Assembly: GCA_022316685.1 (NCBI GenBank)
Contig: JAKJHU010000992.1
Location: 1-64,000, forward strand
Direction of reading: 5' to 3'
Length of the DNA: 64,000 nt
Origin: Progne subis subis
Lineage: Eukaryota; Chordata; Aves; Passeriformes; Hirundinidae
Shown: positions 43,686 to 56,549 of the stretch, one piece after another
Layout of the letters: each line of letters begins with the position of its first letter
Numbering within the stretch: position 1 is the first letter of the stretch
Notes under the pieces: model-generated
Database searches by the model: none
What the model was told of the DNA's origin: nothing
The model's input: the letters and a program-made list of their open reading frames with translations, nothing else
Program-made: the position numbers and the translations under genes

Positions 43686-46328
43686 CTCGTCCCTTCTAAT
43701 TCCACGCTTTTGAATTGGAGCTTTTGCTGATGTGACTCAAATTCATCTACCTGACAGGCCTAACAAATGCCATAGTCTGTTCCAGAAGTGTTCTCTCACT
43801 CTACTGGAATGGACTGCATTCTTGTAAGGAATATGTGGTTCCCTCATCTTTAACCAGATGGGTCAATATTAATATCACTTGAGGGTGGAAGGTTGCAGTG
43901 TCAGTATAAAAGAGCTAGGAAACAAAAAACTCTATATTCTTAGGGGAGATTGGATCTAGACTTGCAGCTTTTCCAAACATCCACGAGTTTTCTCAGATTT
44001 TTGAGTAGCAGGCATAAGATTGCATATGGGTACCTTTGGAAACTTAAATTGGGATAGTAACAGCCTAGCAACTGAGGGGGAAAAAAGGTTTCTAATCAAT
44101 TTTTTGTCCCAGTTTCAGGCTAGGAAAATATTTTGGACACTTCTAGAATAATCAGTGCATTTGTTATTCTAGGAGTAACTTTTACAACTACAATGCTTTC
44201 TAGAGAAAGTATTAAAAAGAAAACACTGAATAATCTTTATTTTTTGTCTGGTTTTCACATATATTTATTTTTAACAGCTCCGTTACAGTTTTCTAAACAT
44301 GATTTTGTCATATTTAGATATCTTTATCTAGATATTTGTCTGCTTTTGTTTAGGTTTTCATTACATTCTCTAGGTATCAGTATTTGGTTTTGTTGTTGTT
44401 CTTTTTTGAAACAAAGTTTAAAGTTCCTTTCATTTCTATTTTTCCCTCCTAACTGATGTTTACAAATTATTTTTCCAAATGTGTCTCCACTTCACACCTT
44501 CTAAAGTTTATTTGGACTTCTCAGACAGCTCCCCAACCCCTTTTCCAGTGTCTTTCCATAAATACAACCTTCCACTGAACTACCATATGTACAATGGCAA
44601 GATGAAACTTAATCCTCTTTTAAGAATAAAAGCCTTCAGAAATCAGCCACCGAATGTTGTCATTAGTCAGAACAAAATATGTATTTGTTTTCACAATGCT
44701 ATATGGAAATCATTGTACAAACAGGCAATTTGTTGTTATTTTAAAAGATACAGCTTTTCTTTAGCTATTCAAGGACAAAAACAAAACAAACAAACAAAAA
44801 AAGTGGAGGAAAAATTCATGATTTTCCCTCAGTGCTTCTCCTTCTTTGCTCCTAGTCTCCCTTTGCCAGAAAGTAAGCTAGAACTTTTGAAATATTGAAA
44901 TGATGTGCTGACAGGTGTCTTAATTTTTGTGTGTTTTATACCTACATAGTATTTCAAAGACCACAAGGGCCTCGTGTGTTCTTTCTAATTCTGAAAAGAA
45001 AACCCTTAAAGAATTAAGCATATTGTTGACATATGAAGCTGGGCTGTATATGGGACTATAGCAAAATGTTGCAGGATGCAGCCCTCTAACACTTGAGGTT
45101 TAGTGGCATGAAAGGTATCATGTTGGATTCCACTCTATTTTTCTCTGTTTTCATAATTTCACAGCAGCTTGAGTTCAGCCTTCTGCACACTCATTTGCTA
45201 GAATTCATCAGAGGTTAATATATCTCTTTATCACCACCCCCATGCAAGAAGGAGTTGACCATCTTGACAAATGAAAAATGCACTATGCAGAGAAAAGTTT
45301 GTACTAGAATACCTCCCCAAGCAGGGAAATATTTTCACTGTTTAGGCAGGTTTTCCGCATATTGTCGGAATCTTCAAATGCATCAGTACGCTTATGGCTT
45401 ATGGGTCAAACAGGAGGAAGAATGTACATAGATCACACATCATGTGGAATGGCAGCAGGAGCAGATCTATACATAAACTGCTTGCTTGTATTCTATCCTA
45501 CTTTGATTCCCTGATTTCACACAATAGACTTCCTTTGTACTACTACAAAGAAGCTTGCCATGGTGACCAAAGGAGAGGCTTAATTTTTGCTTACGAAGAC
45601 GATGCGTGTAGTGTTCTTAAAATTACACACTGAAATTGCGCAGTAGTGATTACAGGAATATTTATGTGAGGAAAATAGCACCACCTTTTTTTCTGGTATA
45701 AAATAGGCATTAGCTGCTTTGACTTCTGTGCAAATCACATTTACTCCTTAAGGGTAATCTGACACTTTTCAGTTGATGCTGTTTCTGAAAAAATGTCTAT
45801 GTTCACTTCAATGCTGAATTATTCGTTTCTCCTCTACAAAGGAGTAAAATTGCTCGATTGTTTTGTAAGATGCTTTTTTCCTTTCAGGTAAAATGTCAGA
45901 GATTAATCATGACACCCTTAGCCCAGGACTTTTTTGTCAAAATGAAATACATAATCAATAGTTAAAACAATTGAGCTGTTTTCCTAATGTCTTCTTTCAT
46001 GGACCTAGATTAACTCCACAAGATATCTTTGACTATAAATCAGATAATCAGCATTGCCACACTATTTCTCAGATGACAGTTAAACAAAGTTGAATATCCA
46101 TCACGTTTCTTTAGAATTGTTACCTTTTTACACTAACATTTTACTGATTTTTGAAACAATTACACAATAAGAGACTGAACCAATCAAATCCCATACTGCT
46201 GAGTAATAAGGAAATTCTTAATTGTTAGCAATCATCACACATTTTATTTATAAACACAATGGCTTAATTCATATGAAGATGATGGAAAAAAAAATGCTAT
46301 CATGTGCAAGTGTAGCCTTTCAAACATA

Positions 46329-46418
46329 GACCAAAAAAAAACCCCCCAAAACAACAACAACAACAACCAATAACAACAACAACAACAACAACAAAAAAAA
46401 AAAAAAAAAAAAAAAAAA
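46329..46418. repeat. (AAC)n and poly-A low-complexity run
   Basis: AAC/CAA units interrupted once, then a run of about 28 A. Confidence 0.9.
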
Positions 46419-46714
46419 TTGAGAGATACAGAGATATCGAGGATAGATTTTTGATTATTACAGTCCAGGCACTTGAACATGTATGACAGCCAAAAGATAA
46501 AAATTTCTGCCATTTTTACACTGAATGAGATTTAGAGGAGGAACCCATATGCTCTCTGACAATCTTTTGTGTGGAAGGAGTTCCCTATCTGACTGCAATG
46601 CTTTAAAAGAGTGGATTTATCATTATCTTTGCTCAGAATAACAGAATTTCCTATTTAACTGCTTAGTTGAAAGAAGTGAGAGACTTAGTAATGTCTAATA
46701 TTGGACCAACCACT

Positions 46715-46715
<1 letters not shown>

Positions 46716-46753
<38 letters not shown>
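46716..46753. repeat. A38 homopolymer
   Basis: Long uninterrupted A run with no retrocopy recognised upstream. Confidence 0.95.
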
Positions 46754-46755
<2 letters not shown>

Positions 46756-48634
46756 AACCCAGTGATACTCCTCTACTACTTTTCAAGGGCAGGACAGACT
46801 TCAGAAAGTATTTAACAGAAATTCTATGAATGGAAACACTATCATGGAGTCACTATAAATCACATTTAAATTGCATTCTGTGCATCCTATTATGAATTAT
46901 TAAGTAGGTAAGGGAGTGGGGAATTTTTGATGAAGGGAGGGGTGGGAGTGAAGAATGAATAACTTTGCAGAGAAATTTTGTTTTGCAACAGAATTAGAGG
47001 TTATATCCTGAAGTTCCAAAAACACAAACCAAGGTGCAGGTATGTGAAGTTATCTGTTAAGGTGGATGGTAACTGATAGTTCTCTTAACATAACCATTAT
47101 CTCTGCCTGCCTTTGGTTGTTCAATTTAGGCACATTCTCAGTGTCAGTTTTGATCCATGGATCCTCCAGTGACTTGCTACCTGAAGTCTCTAGGAATGTA
47201 AAATTCCACAAAAAGGTTCTCTACAGCTGATTGCTTCTTTGCCTACAGTCTTGGAATAATTTCAGTGTTTAATAACTTGGTGTGTAGTGACCATGACCAA
47301 ACATGCTACATTATATGTACTAAGTGTTTCTCCATCAGTGTCTTCATCAATAGCAGAACTTTCCAGAGACTACTCTTGAAAGTGGAGCAAATTCAAAATG
47401 CAGTGAAGGTCAAATAATTGGTAACTAATCTCTATTCTATAGTTGGATAATTCATATACCATTCACATAGAATATGCAAACCCTCTGTTGCCAGAAGGTA
47501 TTTTTACCCCTAATTATTTATATGCATTATATCGAGTATTTTATTTGTGTGTTCAGGAAGGGAAACAAAATTCCTCTCCTTTTCCTCCCTAAAACAAAGA
47601 AAACCATGTTCAGTTAGAGGGAGACCTTGCAAAATTATTGAGGAAAAAAAGAATTAAGTGAGCTTTTATTTCATGCAGGGGCAAAACCTGATGCAAGACC
47701 CCATTTGCCCCACTAGTGAAGGAACCCAGCATGCTCTGTACAGATGCAATGTTGTTCTTTAAATATGATCAGTCTTGTTTGACATGAGTAGGAGCTTTGG
47801 CAAGTTCAAAGCCAAATTTTCACTATTCTGCACTTGTTCTTAAGACTGACTCCTTCTAAATTTATTACTTGTGTGTATTTTAAAAGTGGTGGGAATATAA
47901 CATAAATTTCAAGGTCTTTCTGCTCATAGTGATATTATCCTCATTCTTCTACTTTTACACTTTCTCAGAAAAATAGGTTTTGCCTTTCCCATAGTTCTCT
48001 AATATCACTCTGTGGAGCACTGGAGTAATTTGTGAGCTCAGATGTAATAGACGCCGTGGCAGAAGAAAGATGTGCTTTGTTGATTTTTCAGTAACACCAC
48101 AATCTATTTTTACATTTGGTGCTGTGACAACAGAAAAATCATAGCTTAAAGAAGTTACATTCCATATTTTGTTTTATAAGTGAAAACAAAATATGCTTTT
48201 AAAACCTACCATTCTTTCATATCATCAGAAAAAAATCTGCTTCCTAGTTAAATGACCTTATTTATGTTACCCTTCTCAGTTACATTTCTTTATAGTTGTA
48301 GGATTTCTTGCATGTATAGCATCAAAATTATCTTGCTAGATGCTTCAGTCTAGTAAGGAAAGTTTACAGTAAAGTTAACAAGGGATATAAACATTCATAT
48401 TAATTGTAAAATTAGCTTTTTCCTATTAAACATAAGGAAAAAAAACCTTTTTGGCTAAGCAGGCTGGTCAATAATAATAGAGCCAAAGCATAACCTTAAG
48501 ACTGTTCGTTGTCTTTGAGGGATAACCCTTTAAAGACAGCAATGTGCATTATAAAATATTTTCAAATATGATGATTTTTGAAGGAATAGAAAGAGTAACC
48601 TATGAGAATATGTCATGAAAATACTAGTCATCAT

Positions 48635-49131
48635 CACTGAAACCCCACCTGCAGTGCTGCATCCACCTGTGGGATCCCAGCACAGGAAGGACATGGTCCT
48701 GTTGGAGCAAGTTCAGAGGTCAACAAGATGATTAGAGGGATGGAGCACCTCTCCTATGGGGAAAGGCTGAGAGAGCTGGGATCGTTCAGCTGGAGAAAAG
48801 AAGGTTTGGGGAGCTCTTAGAGACCTAAAAGAGAGCTGGAGAGGGACTTTTTACAAGAGCATGTAGTGACAGGACAAGAAGGAATGTCTTCAAACTGACA
48901 CAAAGTAGGTTTAGGTTAGATATTTGGAAGACATTCTTTACTGTGGAGTACTGGAACAGGTTGCCTAGAGAAACTCTGGCTTCCCCATCCCCAGAAATGT
49001 TCAAGGCAGGGCTTCATGGTGCTCTGACCAACCTGATCTAGTGGAAAGTGTCCCTGATCATAGCGGGTGGATTGAAGTTCAGTGATTACTAAGGTCCAAT
49101 TCCAACCCAAACCATTTTATGATTCTATCAC
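48635..49131 (+). mobile_element. CR1 LINE 3' end, sense
   Basis: A 5'-truncated CR1 copy. It contains GATCCCAGCACAGGAAGGAC, GAGGGATGGAGCACCTCTCC, GGAAAGGCTGAGAGAGCTGG and GGTTTAGGTTAGATATT, and ends in CATTTTATGATTCTATCA, the avian CR1 tail. It is non-coding and derives from the end of the reverse-transcriptase unit and the 3' UTR. Confidence 0.93.
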
Positions 49132-49883
49132 CTCTTGACATGGTAATTTATCTTATGGTTATTAGAAACTCTCATTGTGGAAACTTTTAAAAAAATAATA
49201 CCCAGCTATAAATCATTTCACAGGCCTATAGTCTCTCTAAGAAAAGTATATAAAAGATGGGGGCATGCTGGCTTTCTGCAATAGATAAAATAAATATTTC
49301 AAAAAAACCATATTTGTTTATTATCTAGTTCTTATTATCATAGTAGATGCAGTGTTATTCATTTTCATGTCTGTACTTCCTATCCTCCCACTTCTAAAAT
49401 CAAAAAGCCTCATAAAAGAACACAAATGCACACTGACAGTCTTTTTGTTATGTAGAAAACATGTACGTATAACAAATATGTTGTTCCAATTAATTTGACA
49501 GTGGCAAAAATATGCAATGAGTTTTTCCCATTCATGTTTTTCCCAAAAGCATGGGTTTTTTCAAATGAGCCATTGATTTCACCACATCTGGAGGAAGTTA
49601 TGTTCTATTTTCCTGAAATAGAACCACTTCTGTGTCTAAGAAAATGTGTATTACAGAAAATAGTCATTTTTTTCAGAAGAATCAATAGTAAGAATAACTA
49701 ACTTGCACTGAAAATGAAGTGCACTCAGCAGAATAAACTGTACACAAAAGTCTTGCAAGAAAGGATTCTCATACTTTCCTAATTTCCATAGGTTTAGCTT
49801 ATTCTTTGTGCTGATCAAAATTCTAAGTCACTGCTCTTAGAAAATTACTCTACATAGTTCACAATATCTTCTGAATACTGACT

Positions 49884-49950
49884 GGTTTTGTTTGTTTGTT
49901 TGTTTTGGGTGGTTGTTGTTGTTGTTGTTGTTTGGGGGTTTTTTTTTGTT
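49884..49950. repeat. (GTTT)n/(GTT)n low-complexity run
   Basis: GTTT units, then GGTGG, then several GTT units, then T-rich sequence. Confidence 0.85.
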
Positions 49951-51539
49951 TGTTTTTAATACTTGTTTTTATACTGTTAGTCACAGTGAGCCCAAATCCT
50001 GACTGTGGTACTGTCAAATCCCTCATCATGAGATCAGTTGCTAGCAATAGTAAAGACATGATAATGTTTTGTCAATCCTAAATAATTTATTTGAAAAGAA
50101 ATTAAGTAATCCTATAAATAATTATTTTTTTTTTAATTTTGTTTCTTCATTATTACTCTTAGGATAGACTCTCTTTGATTCAAACAGGAGGCATATTCTC
50201 TAAGGATTTGAAGAATTTGTTTATATTCCTAAGCTCATCAGAGTTCTTCTAATGACCATTCTAGATATGATCTACTAATATTTCTGCCATTTCTGCTTGA
50301 TATATAAGCATGCCAAAATTTCAGTTGTCTCAGGAGAATTTCTAGGGATCAAGCTTTTTTCACAAGAGGGACCCTCTACAGCAAAGTATAAATGAACATG
50401 ACAAATTCACAAAACTAGAAAGTAACAAATTAACAAACACGATACTACATTTTGCACTAGGCATGTATATCTAGAGTTAAAAATTTTGCCTCTACCTAAA
50501 ATTAGAATTTTTTTCCATTCACACATGTGTTGTACAGGTTGCAGCACTCTATACATCAAGCTTTCTCTGAATAGTCTTGCAGGCATCTCTCTTGCTACAG
50601 CAGAATCCCAACCTTAACATTATTTTTCACACTATAAAGCATGATATGAGTCCCTTTGGTCTCAGAGGATATCAGTAATACAAATAATTTAGATATAATG
50701 CCATATTTATTTTCTTTAGAGTGCAGAAAAAAATGTGATTTATTTTCCAGGTTTTCAGAAAAATTATCTTTTCTAAAAGCAAGTTCCAGTAAGCAGAGAT
50801 TTTTTACATATTGTGCCCCTGAAAAGGCAGACAGAGAGCATCTAGACAAAAACTGCAACAAAAGATTCTGTAGCACAGCTGGTAGCAATCAAATACCTAA
50901 TACTACCCTTCACCAGAGGGACCACTCATCAGGGCTGCCCAGTGACAAATGTCAGAGAGAAGAAACAACATTTTTTTTCCTTAGGAATATTGAAAACATA
51001 GAAAATAACTTGACACAGAATATCTAAACAATAAAGCAAGTACTTTAGTTATTTTAAAATATATTAAACTGTTGGTTCAGTATTTCAATCCCTGGTTCAG
51101 TATAATGCTTCTCTAGGTACTGTAGCAGGCACTTTGTCAATAAACAGTGGTAAGATGGTTAAAATGTTAAGATGATTAAAACAAGAACAGTCTAGATTCG
51201 TATCTCTGAAAATTGTTAGAGTGAGCATTTATATGCATATCACTGAATTAATAGAGCACAAAAATAAATGAGAAATTACATTTAAATGTATGATGCAAAA
51301 GTATTGTCTATCTAATCATGCATTTTGCAAGTATGAATGTATAGCATAATGTTATTTGCTACAGTAAACAGTAGGCTTAAAACTTCTTAAGATGCAATGG
51401 CTCTAACAATCAGAGGCCCAGAAAACCTGGTAGAGCAAAATACAGAGAACTGACTTTCTTTGAGCAAGAGTCTTGTAACTAAATTCACAGTTTTATCTAG
51501 GTGCTGAAGACAAACACTGGAATTTTTTCAGCAATGTTC

Positions 51540-52070
51540 AGGTGACATCTAAATCCATAAATGCATGTAGTCCTGCTGCATGTGAGCTTTTATGTCATTT
51601 TAACTTCCAAAATGGATCACTGACTATTCCCCTCTTAAATCCTAATATGGTCTCCTGTCTGGAGGGACGTATAAATCATGTATCATTTAAATTTCAGGGC
51701 TCTGATTAGCAGAGTGTCGCAGCTAATCTGCTTAACTGTTATTATACACCACTCCTGTACATGATTTACAAACCTGAATGTTCTGTGATGGTTGCTTTAT
51801 GCAGTCTGGGCTTTAAAAGGCATCATTGAGACTTGGACAGAGATGGAACTAGCTTTCTTACCTACCAGACAAACAGTCGTATTCTGTTTCAAATCAAAGC
51901 AGATGATATTTTGTCACTTAGACCAAATCTAATTGCACACCAGGGTAACACAAGTGATGCACCTTTTTTGTTACTGTACTTTACTGAAGATTTTTAAAGG
52001 ATGTGAGGTTTGAAGTCAGCTGTAACTTCTATTGCTCAGCAGTGGTCTAACCTTGTACATTATGAGCTGC
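51540..52070. promoter_or_regulatory. Candidate conserved non-coding region
   Basis: About 530 bp of non-repetitive sequence with balanced composition and closely spaced homeobox-like (TAATC, ATTA), E-box-like (CAGCTG at about 52,017) and AT-hook-like words. No frame, splice structure or RNA motif was seen. The call rests on overall texture and is a guess to be tested by alignment. Confidence 0.2.
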
Positions 52071-53297
52071 AGATTTTTTTTATTATTATTTATTTATTTT
52101 TTTTTTTTTTCCCCTGTCACTGAAACATAAGCATTCAGCTTAAATAAAAGCTTAGGGTATCTTTGTTGATTTTTCAATAGGGGCTAAGTGCTTCCCTATC
52201 AGCTTATCCAGAAATCTGGCCCTCTGAATCTCATCTATCTCCTTTTTTAATGTATATAATAGTTCTTCCCTACACAAAAAGCTTTCTTTAAAAATAAAAA
52301 ATTGAATTGTGAAGATCTCAGGAAGTAAAGTTTCATGTTATCCGCCTACAGAAGACAAAAAGGTCACTTGAGTTTGAACCCGCGTTTTTGATCTAGTAAA
52401 AAACACAGCAATGGCTAGTTTCCCATCTTTCAATTCATATATATTTTATATTGAGTAAACAAGAAACCATAATTGAGCTTTATAAAATTCTAAGTGCTCA
52501 GAGATAGAAGCTTCATAGACATAAGGATTTTTAATTATACCTGTTTTCAGGCACTGACTGCACTGGACTTCGACATCACAGGGACTTGACCGGTATTAAA
52601 GATACCAAAAAGCAGCATGGAAAAGCTAAGAGCAGACTATAGGTGTAAAAAATGGATGCTGCCTCAGCATTTTAACAATCATCCTATGCAAAGAATAAAA
52701 CATAAACTAACGAAATTTCGTCAAAAAATAAAAGGCGAGTGTCTTCAGACAATGAAGTATGAAAACGATGATATTGTGCCCAACTATCCTAGTTAATCAG
52801 GATCAGGAAGGCCAACAATAATGTTTTTGAGAATCCAAAACATCTTTAAAAACATGCACTTTTTCCCCACACTGACACAAGGAAGTATAAAAAACATGGG
52901 TAATTTAATGCAAACTCTATGTAATAAAATAAACCCTCAGTGTTGTTGTCAAGGTTGTCAAATTTTTAACAACAATAATTTATGGATAAAATAAGCTCAT
53001 AATTTAATGCAAAGGATTATGCATTAATCTTCTCCTAGCAGTGACCATACCTGCACAATAATTCTCTAGGGAGATGAGTGACTTGCAAGAGCATCAGTAC
53101 CCATTATGTTCTGCTGTCATTGACATATGTTGGAGTTAGCAGGAGCTGAAATTGAAATCTGTTACCATGTAGGTTTGTGTATTTAACCTCAAACCTGATT
53201 ACAAATAACAAAACGTGTTCTGAAAAATGGAATTTTTTTTTTTTTTTTTCCCCCTCAGTCTGGGGACTAGACTAATTCAATATTGTCCTTCACTAAG

Positions 53298-53336
53298 AAA
53301 AAAAAAAAAAAAAGGGGGGGGGGGGGGGGGGGGGGG
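53298..53336 (+). repeat. A16-G23 homopolymer junction
   Basis: Sixteen A directly followed by 23 G, then TAGGGGG. A T17-C5 junction sits 45 bp upstream (53,233-53,254). Lengths are uncertain because such tracts are error-prone in sequencing. Confidence 0.9.
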
Positions 53337-54532
53337 TAGGGGGCAGGGTGTAGAATTGCCATGTCTGAAGAGTTTTCAGTAGCAGGAAAGGCAAGAAGTA
53401 AAATTCTTTTACAATATCCTAGAGACCCAAGAAGAAAGCTGGAGGAACACTATATCACGGAAGAAATATAATATAAAATTTAAAATCTTCAATATCTACT
53501 TCTCTTGTAGAAAACAACAAAAAATAATATATTCTTTCATTGTTTTAGTTTGTGAACATTTTGTCTACCAATTAAATCTACTTACATTCATAAGCATTGT
53601 ATTTTCTGTCAAGGATAGTCTGTTGAATCATGCAGATGACCAAGTTTTTAGCATCTTTTGAAATATGTTGTAATGACAAAGTAATTATTAAAACAAGTAA
53701 AATATGTTAATTTATGTAGTTTCTAGCCTAAATATGACATGAGAGAATAACTGTATTAGTCAAAAATTTTCATTGATCTTTAAAAGTAAAATTAAAAATG
53801 GAGAGCATAGACATACCTGAACTATAGCTGTTTTTTTCTCAAACCTTAGATTTCAGAAAAGATTTCTCTCTATTGACCTGCGTACAGTCTGGAAAGATGT
53901 TGCAGTATCCCTCAGGGAGCAGCAGCTCTGTCCACCCAAGCTAGCCTGACACTGCGGTCAGACGGGGAACGCTCCTCTGGATCCTGGGAACCAGAGAAGC
54001 GGCTAAGGGGGCTTTTCCCTTGCCATGGAAGAGACCACTCCGATGGAGGAAGAAGGCATCAGACGCAGCTGGAGGGAAAAGTCCAAGGTGTTTATTCAGT
54101 CCCAGATGGGTTCTCCAAACCTCAGGAAAGCAATTCCAGCAGAGCGACCAGAGTGATGAGCTCTGGGATTAAATATAGGGGAGGGACTAAGGGAGGAGAC
54201 AAACCAACATCCAATGAGGGACAAGGTGGGAGTGGAATGGGGTTGGAAGGACATTTAAAGAAATGAATGAGAACATAAAGGGAGGAACCTCCTCAGCTCC
54301 TGCCCTATTACTTGCTGTCCTTACCCGACTCTCTAGAAGCCGGGAGGAGCAACTGAATGACAGGCAGGGCCCGTAGGAGGGGACTGGGAGGAATATGGGA
54401 GGATTGACAGGGAAGAGGGGCAGGGACAAACCTCGGAACATAACATTTCTTAAGAGAACAGGGGAGTCCAGAACAAACCATTACAATGAAAATAAATAAC
54501 ATAAAATACAATACGAAAATAAAGAACTGTGC

Positions 54533-54644
54533 TGGTTTGAAAGCAAAACCAGCGAGAGACTCAGAAAAAAACAATTTAATAGGAGAGGAAAAAAAAAAAA
54601 AAATAAAACACATGCAATAGTACAAAAGATACTGACAGAGTGAT

Positions 54645-54683
<39 letters not shown>

Positions 54684-55155
54684 ATATATATATATATATA
54701 TATACATACACACACACACACTCTATATATAATACTGGCACCGTGGTGGTAGCAGTCCAGATGAAGTAGTCTTGTTGAAGCAGTGTTCCTGCAGAAAGGT
54801 CTGGTAGCTCTTGTCCTCTGGGAATCCACTGGGTAAGGCTGCTTGTGCTGTCCCAAATCCCAGATTCTATCCAGCTGGGAATGCTTGGCTCCTCCCCCTG
54901 GGTGGAGCATCTCACAATGGACTGATAACATTTATCAGTCTTACAATGGGTCCTTGATTGCCCATTAAACAGAGAGAGCTCCTGGAGAGAGTTACCTCTG
55001 AGTCATGCAGCAGGGCACTGATGGGCCATTGACAGAAGATAGTCTGGAGGGAGGGGGCAAGGGAAACACTGCCCAACCTAGTTTCAACATCTCATGTAGA
55101 TGGTGATAGAATACATACTTTGGGCACATCTTACATTGTAACCTAGGACAATAAC
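54533..55155 (-). repeat. Family A LTR nested in the class II solo LTR
   Basis: Antisense copy (54,538-55,150, 613 bp) of the variant at 31,058-31,652. The sense start is TGTCCTAGGTTACAATG and the end is AAACCAGCACA. On the sense strand it is flanked by GTTAT and GTTCT (55,151-55,155 and 54,533-54,537 on the + strand), a 5-bp duplication with one change. A TG/TA/CA microsatellite replaces the middle of the LTR. Confidence 0.85.
54649..54720. repeat. (TG)n(TA)n(CA)n microsatellite with 54-bp palindrome
   Basis: Fifteen TG, TA, TG, eleven TA, CA, TA, six CA. Positions 54,667-54,720 form a perfect 54-bp palindrome. It lies inside the nested LTR. Confidence 0.95.
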
Positions 55156-55179
55156 ACAGAGCGCAATGCAACAGAAAGA

Positions 55180-56549
55180 CTAGAAAGACTTGTCCCTAGT
55201 CAGTGTCACCTGGAAAAGCTATTGTGCTGAATTATTCTACTGCAAGGTCCACCTTTAGAGAACAAAGAAACACACTACAACTATCAAAGCTTTAAAAAGT
55301 GCCAAAGTCAGGGTGAGACTCTTCACTGTATAAATGTGTCTGAGATAGCAGCTTCCAGAGATATAAGAAAGCAAAAATATCAGCTGTGAAATACCTCTTT
55401 CTCGCTAGTTAATATTTGATAACTCAAATTCCAAAGCAAGGCTATAATTATTTTCCTGATGACCAGCCACGCTAAAAAAAAAAACACTTAAGACCTGGGG
55501 ATGTTTCCAGAGAAAAATTATGCAGCTGTATTTTCATCTTACATGGCAAATCTTCCACAGAAAAACACCCAGGCATAAATTTTATAGATTGTAAAATATT
55601 TATAGACCAGATACTGAAATGATTAAAACATGAACAAAAATAGGAAAGTGCATTGTAGTAGTATATCCCCAATATTCAGTTTCATATAATGCCACCATAT
55701 AACCTCCATTTGGAAATATGTATGTATTCAATTTGAATGACTTCTTCCATTATCCTTTCAAGAGTTTTCACTCTGAATGGTGAATACACATTCTTCTCAA
55801 ATATGCTATGTGCAAACAATAAGATTGGTGAGTATAAAAGGTTATTCTTGTTCTCAGATAAAAGCTGCTTAAGAGAGGGGATGTGTTTAATGGTAAAGTA
55901 TTTTTAAATTTGCTCAACAAAAAGGCAGATAAGATCGCGTTACTTCTCTCAATGCAAAGCTAAACTGAAAGTCCAGATTGTCAGCAAATGTTAAACTAAA
56001 ATGAATTTCATGCCTGCCTACATGACACTAATTGGATATTTCATCATAATGTAGGTATGGGAAATTCCACATGGTAATCCTATAGTAGTAGACTTACACT
56101 AAGTGCTGGTCTGAATATAATTAATAATCTCTGGATATTTAGTGTCTAGCTTTTAGGAAGACTCTCCTGTGGTTGAGGCAAAAAGATCTTGAAGCTGGAA
56201 GCAGTTCAGAAAATATGATGCTGGTAAACAAATACCTGTTAGGAAAAAAAAAAAGGGGAAAGAGTTACCACAGAGGAGAATGCAACATGAAGTGAATTAC
56301 CTACAGGAAAATTTAATGCAAATGATATTGAAGCAAAGTGGTTTTATGTGGTGTTGTTCAAAGGAAGCTGGTAAAATGGCAATTTATAGAGCACTTCCTC
56401 TTTCTTGCTTGCCACATCATATAGTAGTAAAACAAAGGAAAGGCTTTCCTGTATTATAATTTGCAGAATATTTATACATTTACAGCTTGAGGGGTTTTTT
56501 CAGAGTAGAGTTTTCTTGTTGTAAAGACCATACCTATTTTTTACTTATA
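55180..56549. other. AT-rich unique DNA, no gene recognised
   Basis: No supported feature between the nested LTR and the next solo LTR. Confidence 0.6.

Larger units (their letters stand above)
40118..48634. other. AT-rich unique DNA, no gene recognised
   Basis: More than 8 kb without a supported gene or transposon. Simple runs occur at 40,505-40,620 (A/C-rich), 42,650-42,740 (TTTAATTAAA-type), 46,329-46,418 (AAC/A-rich) and 46,716-46,753 (A38). A palindrome at 43,654-43,685 and possible regulatory DNA near 41,000-41,280 are listed separately. Confidence 0.6.
49132..53891. other. AT-rich unique DNA, no gene recognised
   Basis: No supported gene. It contains a T/G-rich run (49,884-49,950), a T-rich run (52,075-52,110) and homopolymer junctions near 53,233-53,336. 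The stretch 51,540-52,070 is a candidate conserved region, listed separately. Confidence 0.6.
53892..55179 (-). repeat. Class II solo LTR with GAAAGA duplication, interrupted by another LTR
   Basis: Antisense LTR running from 55,173 (TGTTGCATTGCG) to 53,898. The 6-bp sequence GAAAGA lies directly outside both ends (53,892-53,897 and 55,174-55,179), the duplication size of class II elements. In sense it carries TATATTTAA at about 54,169-54,177 and AATAAA at 54,091-54,096. Its layout (TATTGTATTTTATG, CCATTCCACTCCCACCTTGT) is like family B. A family A LTR (54,538-55,150) is inserted near its 5' end; without it the LTR is about 660 bp. Confidence 0.88.

Noticed and set aside
52709..52720. Short ACGAAATTTCGT palindrome
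   Set aside because: Only 12 bp, common by chance in 64 kb.
54308..54931. 207-codon minus-strand frame
   Set aside because: It runs through two nested LTRs and the TG/TA/CA microsatellite, so it is not one gene.
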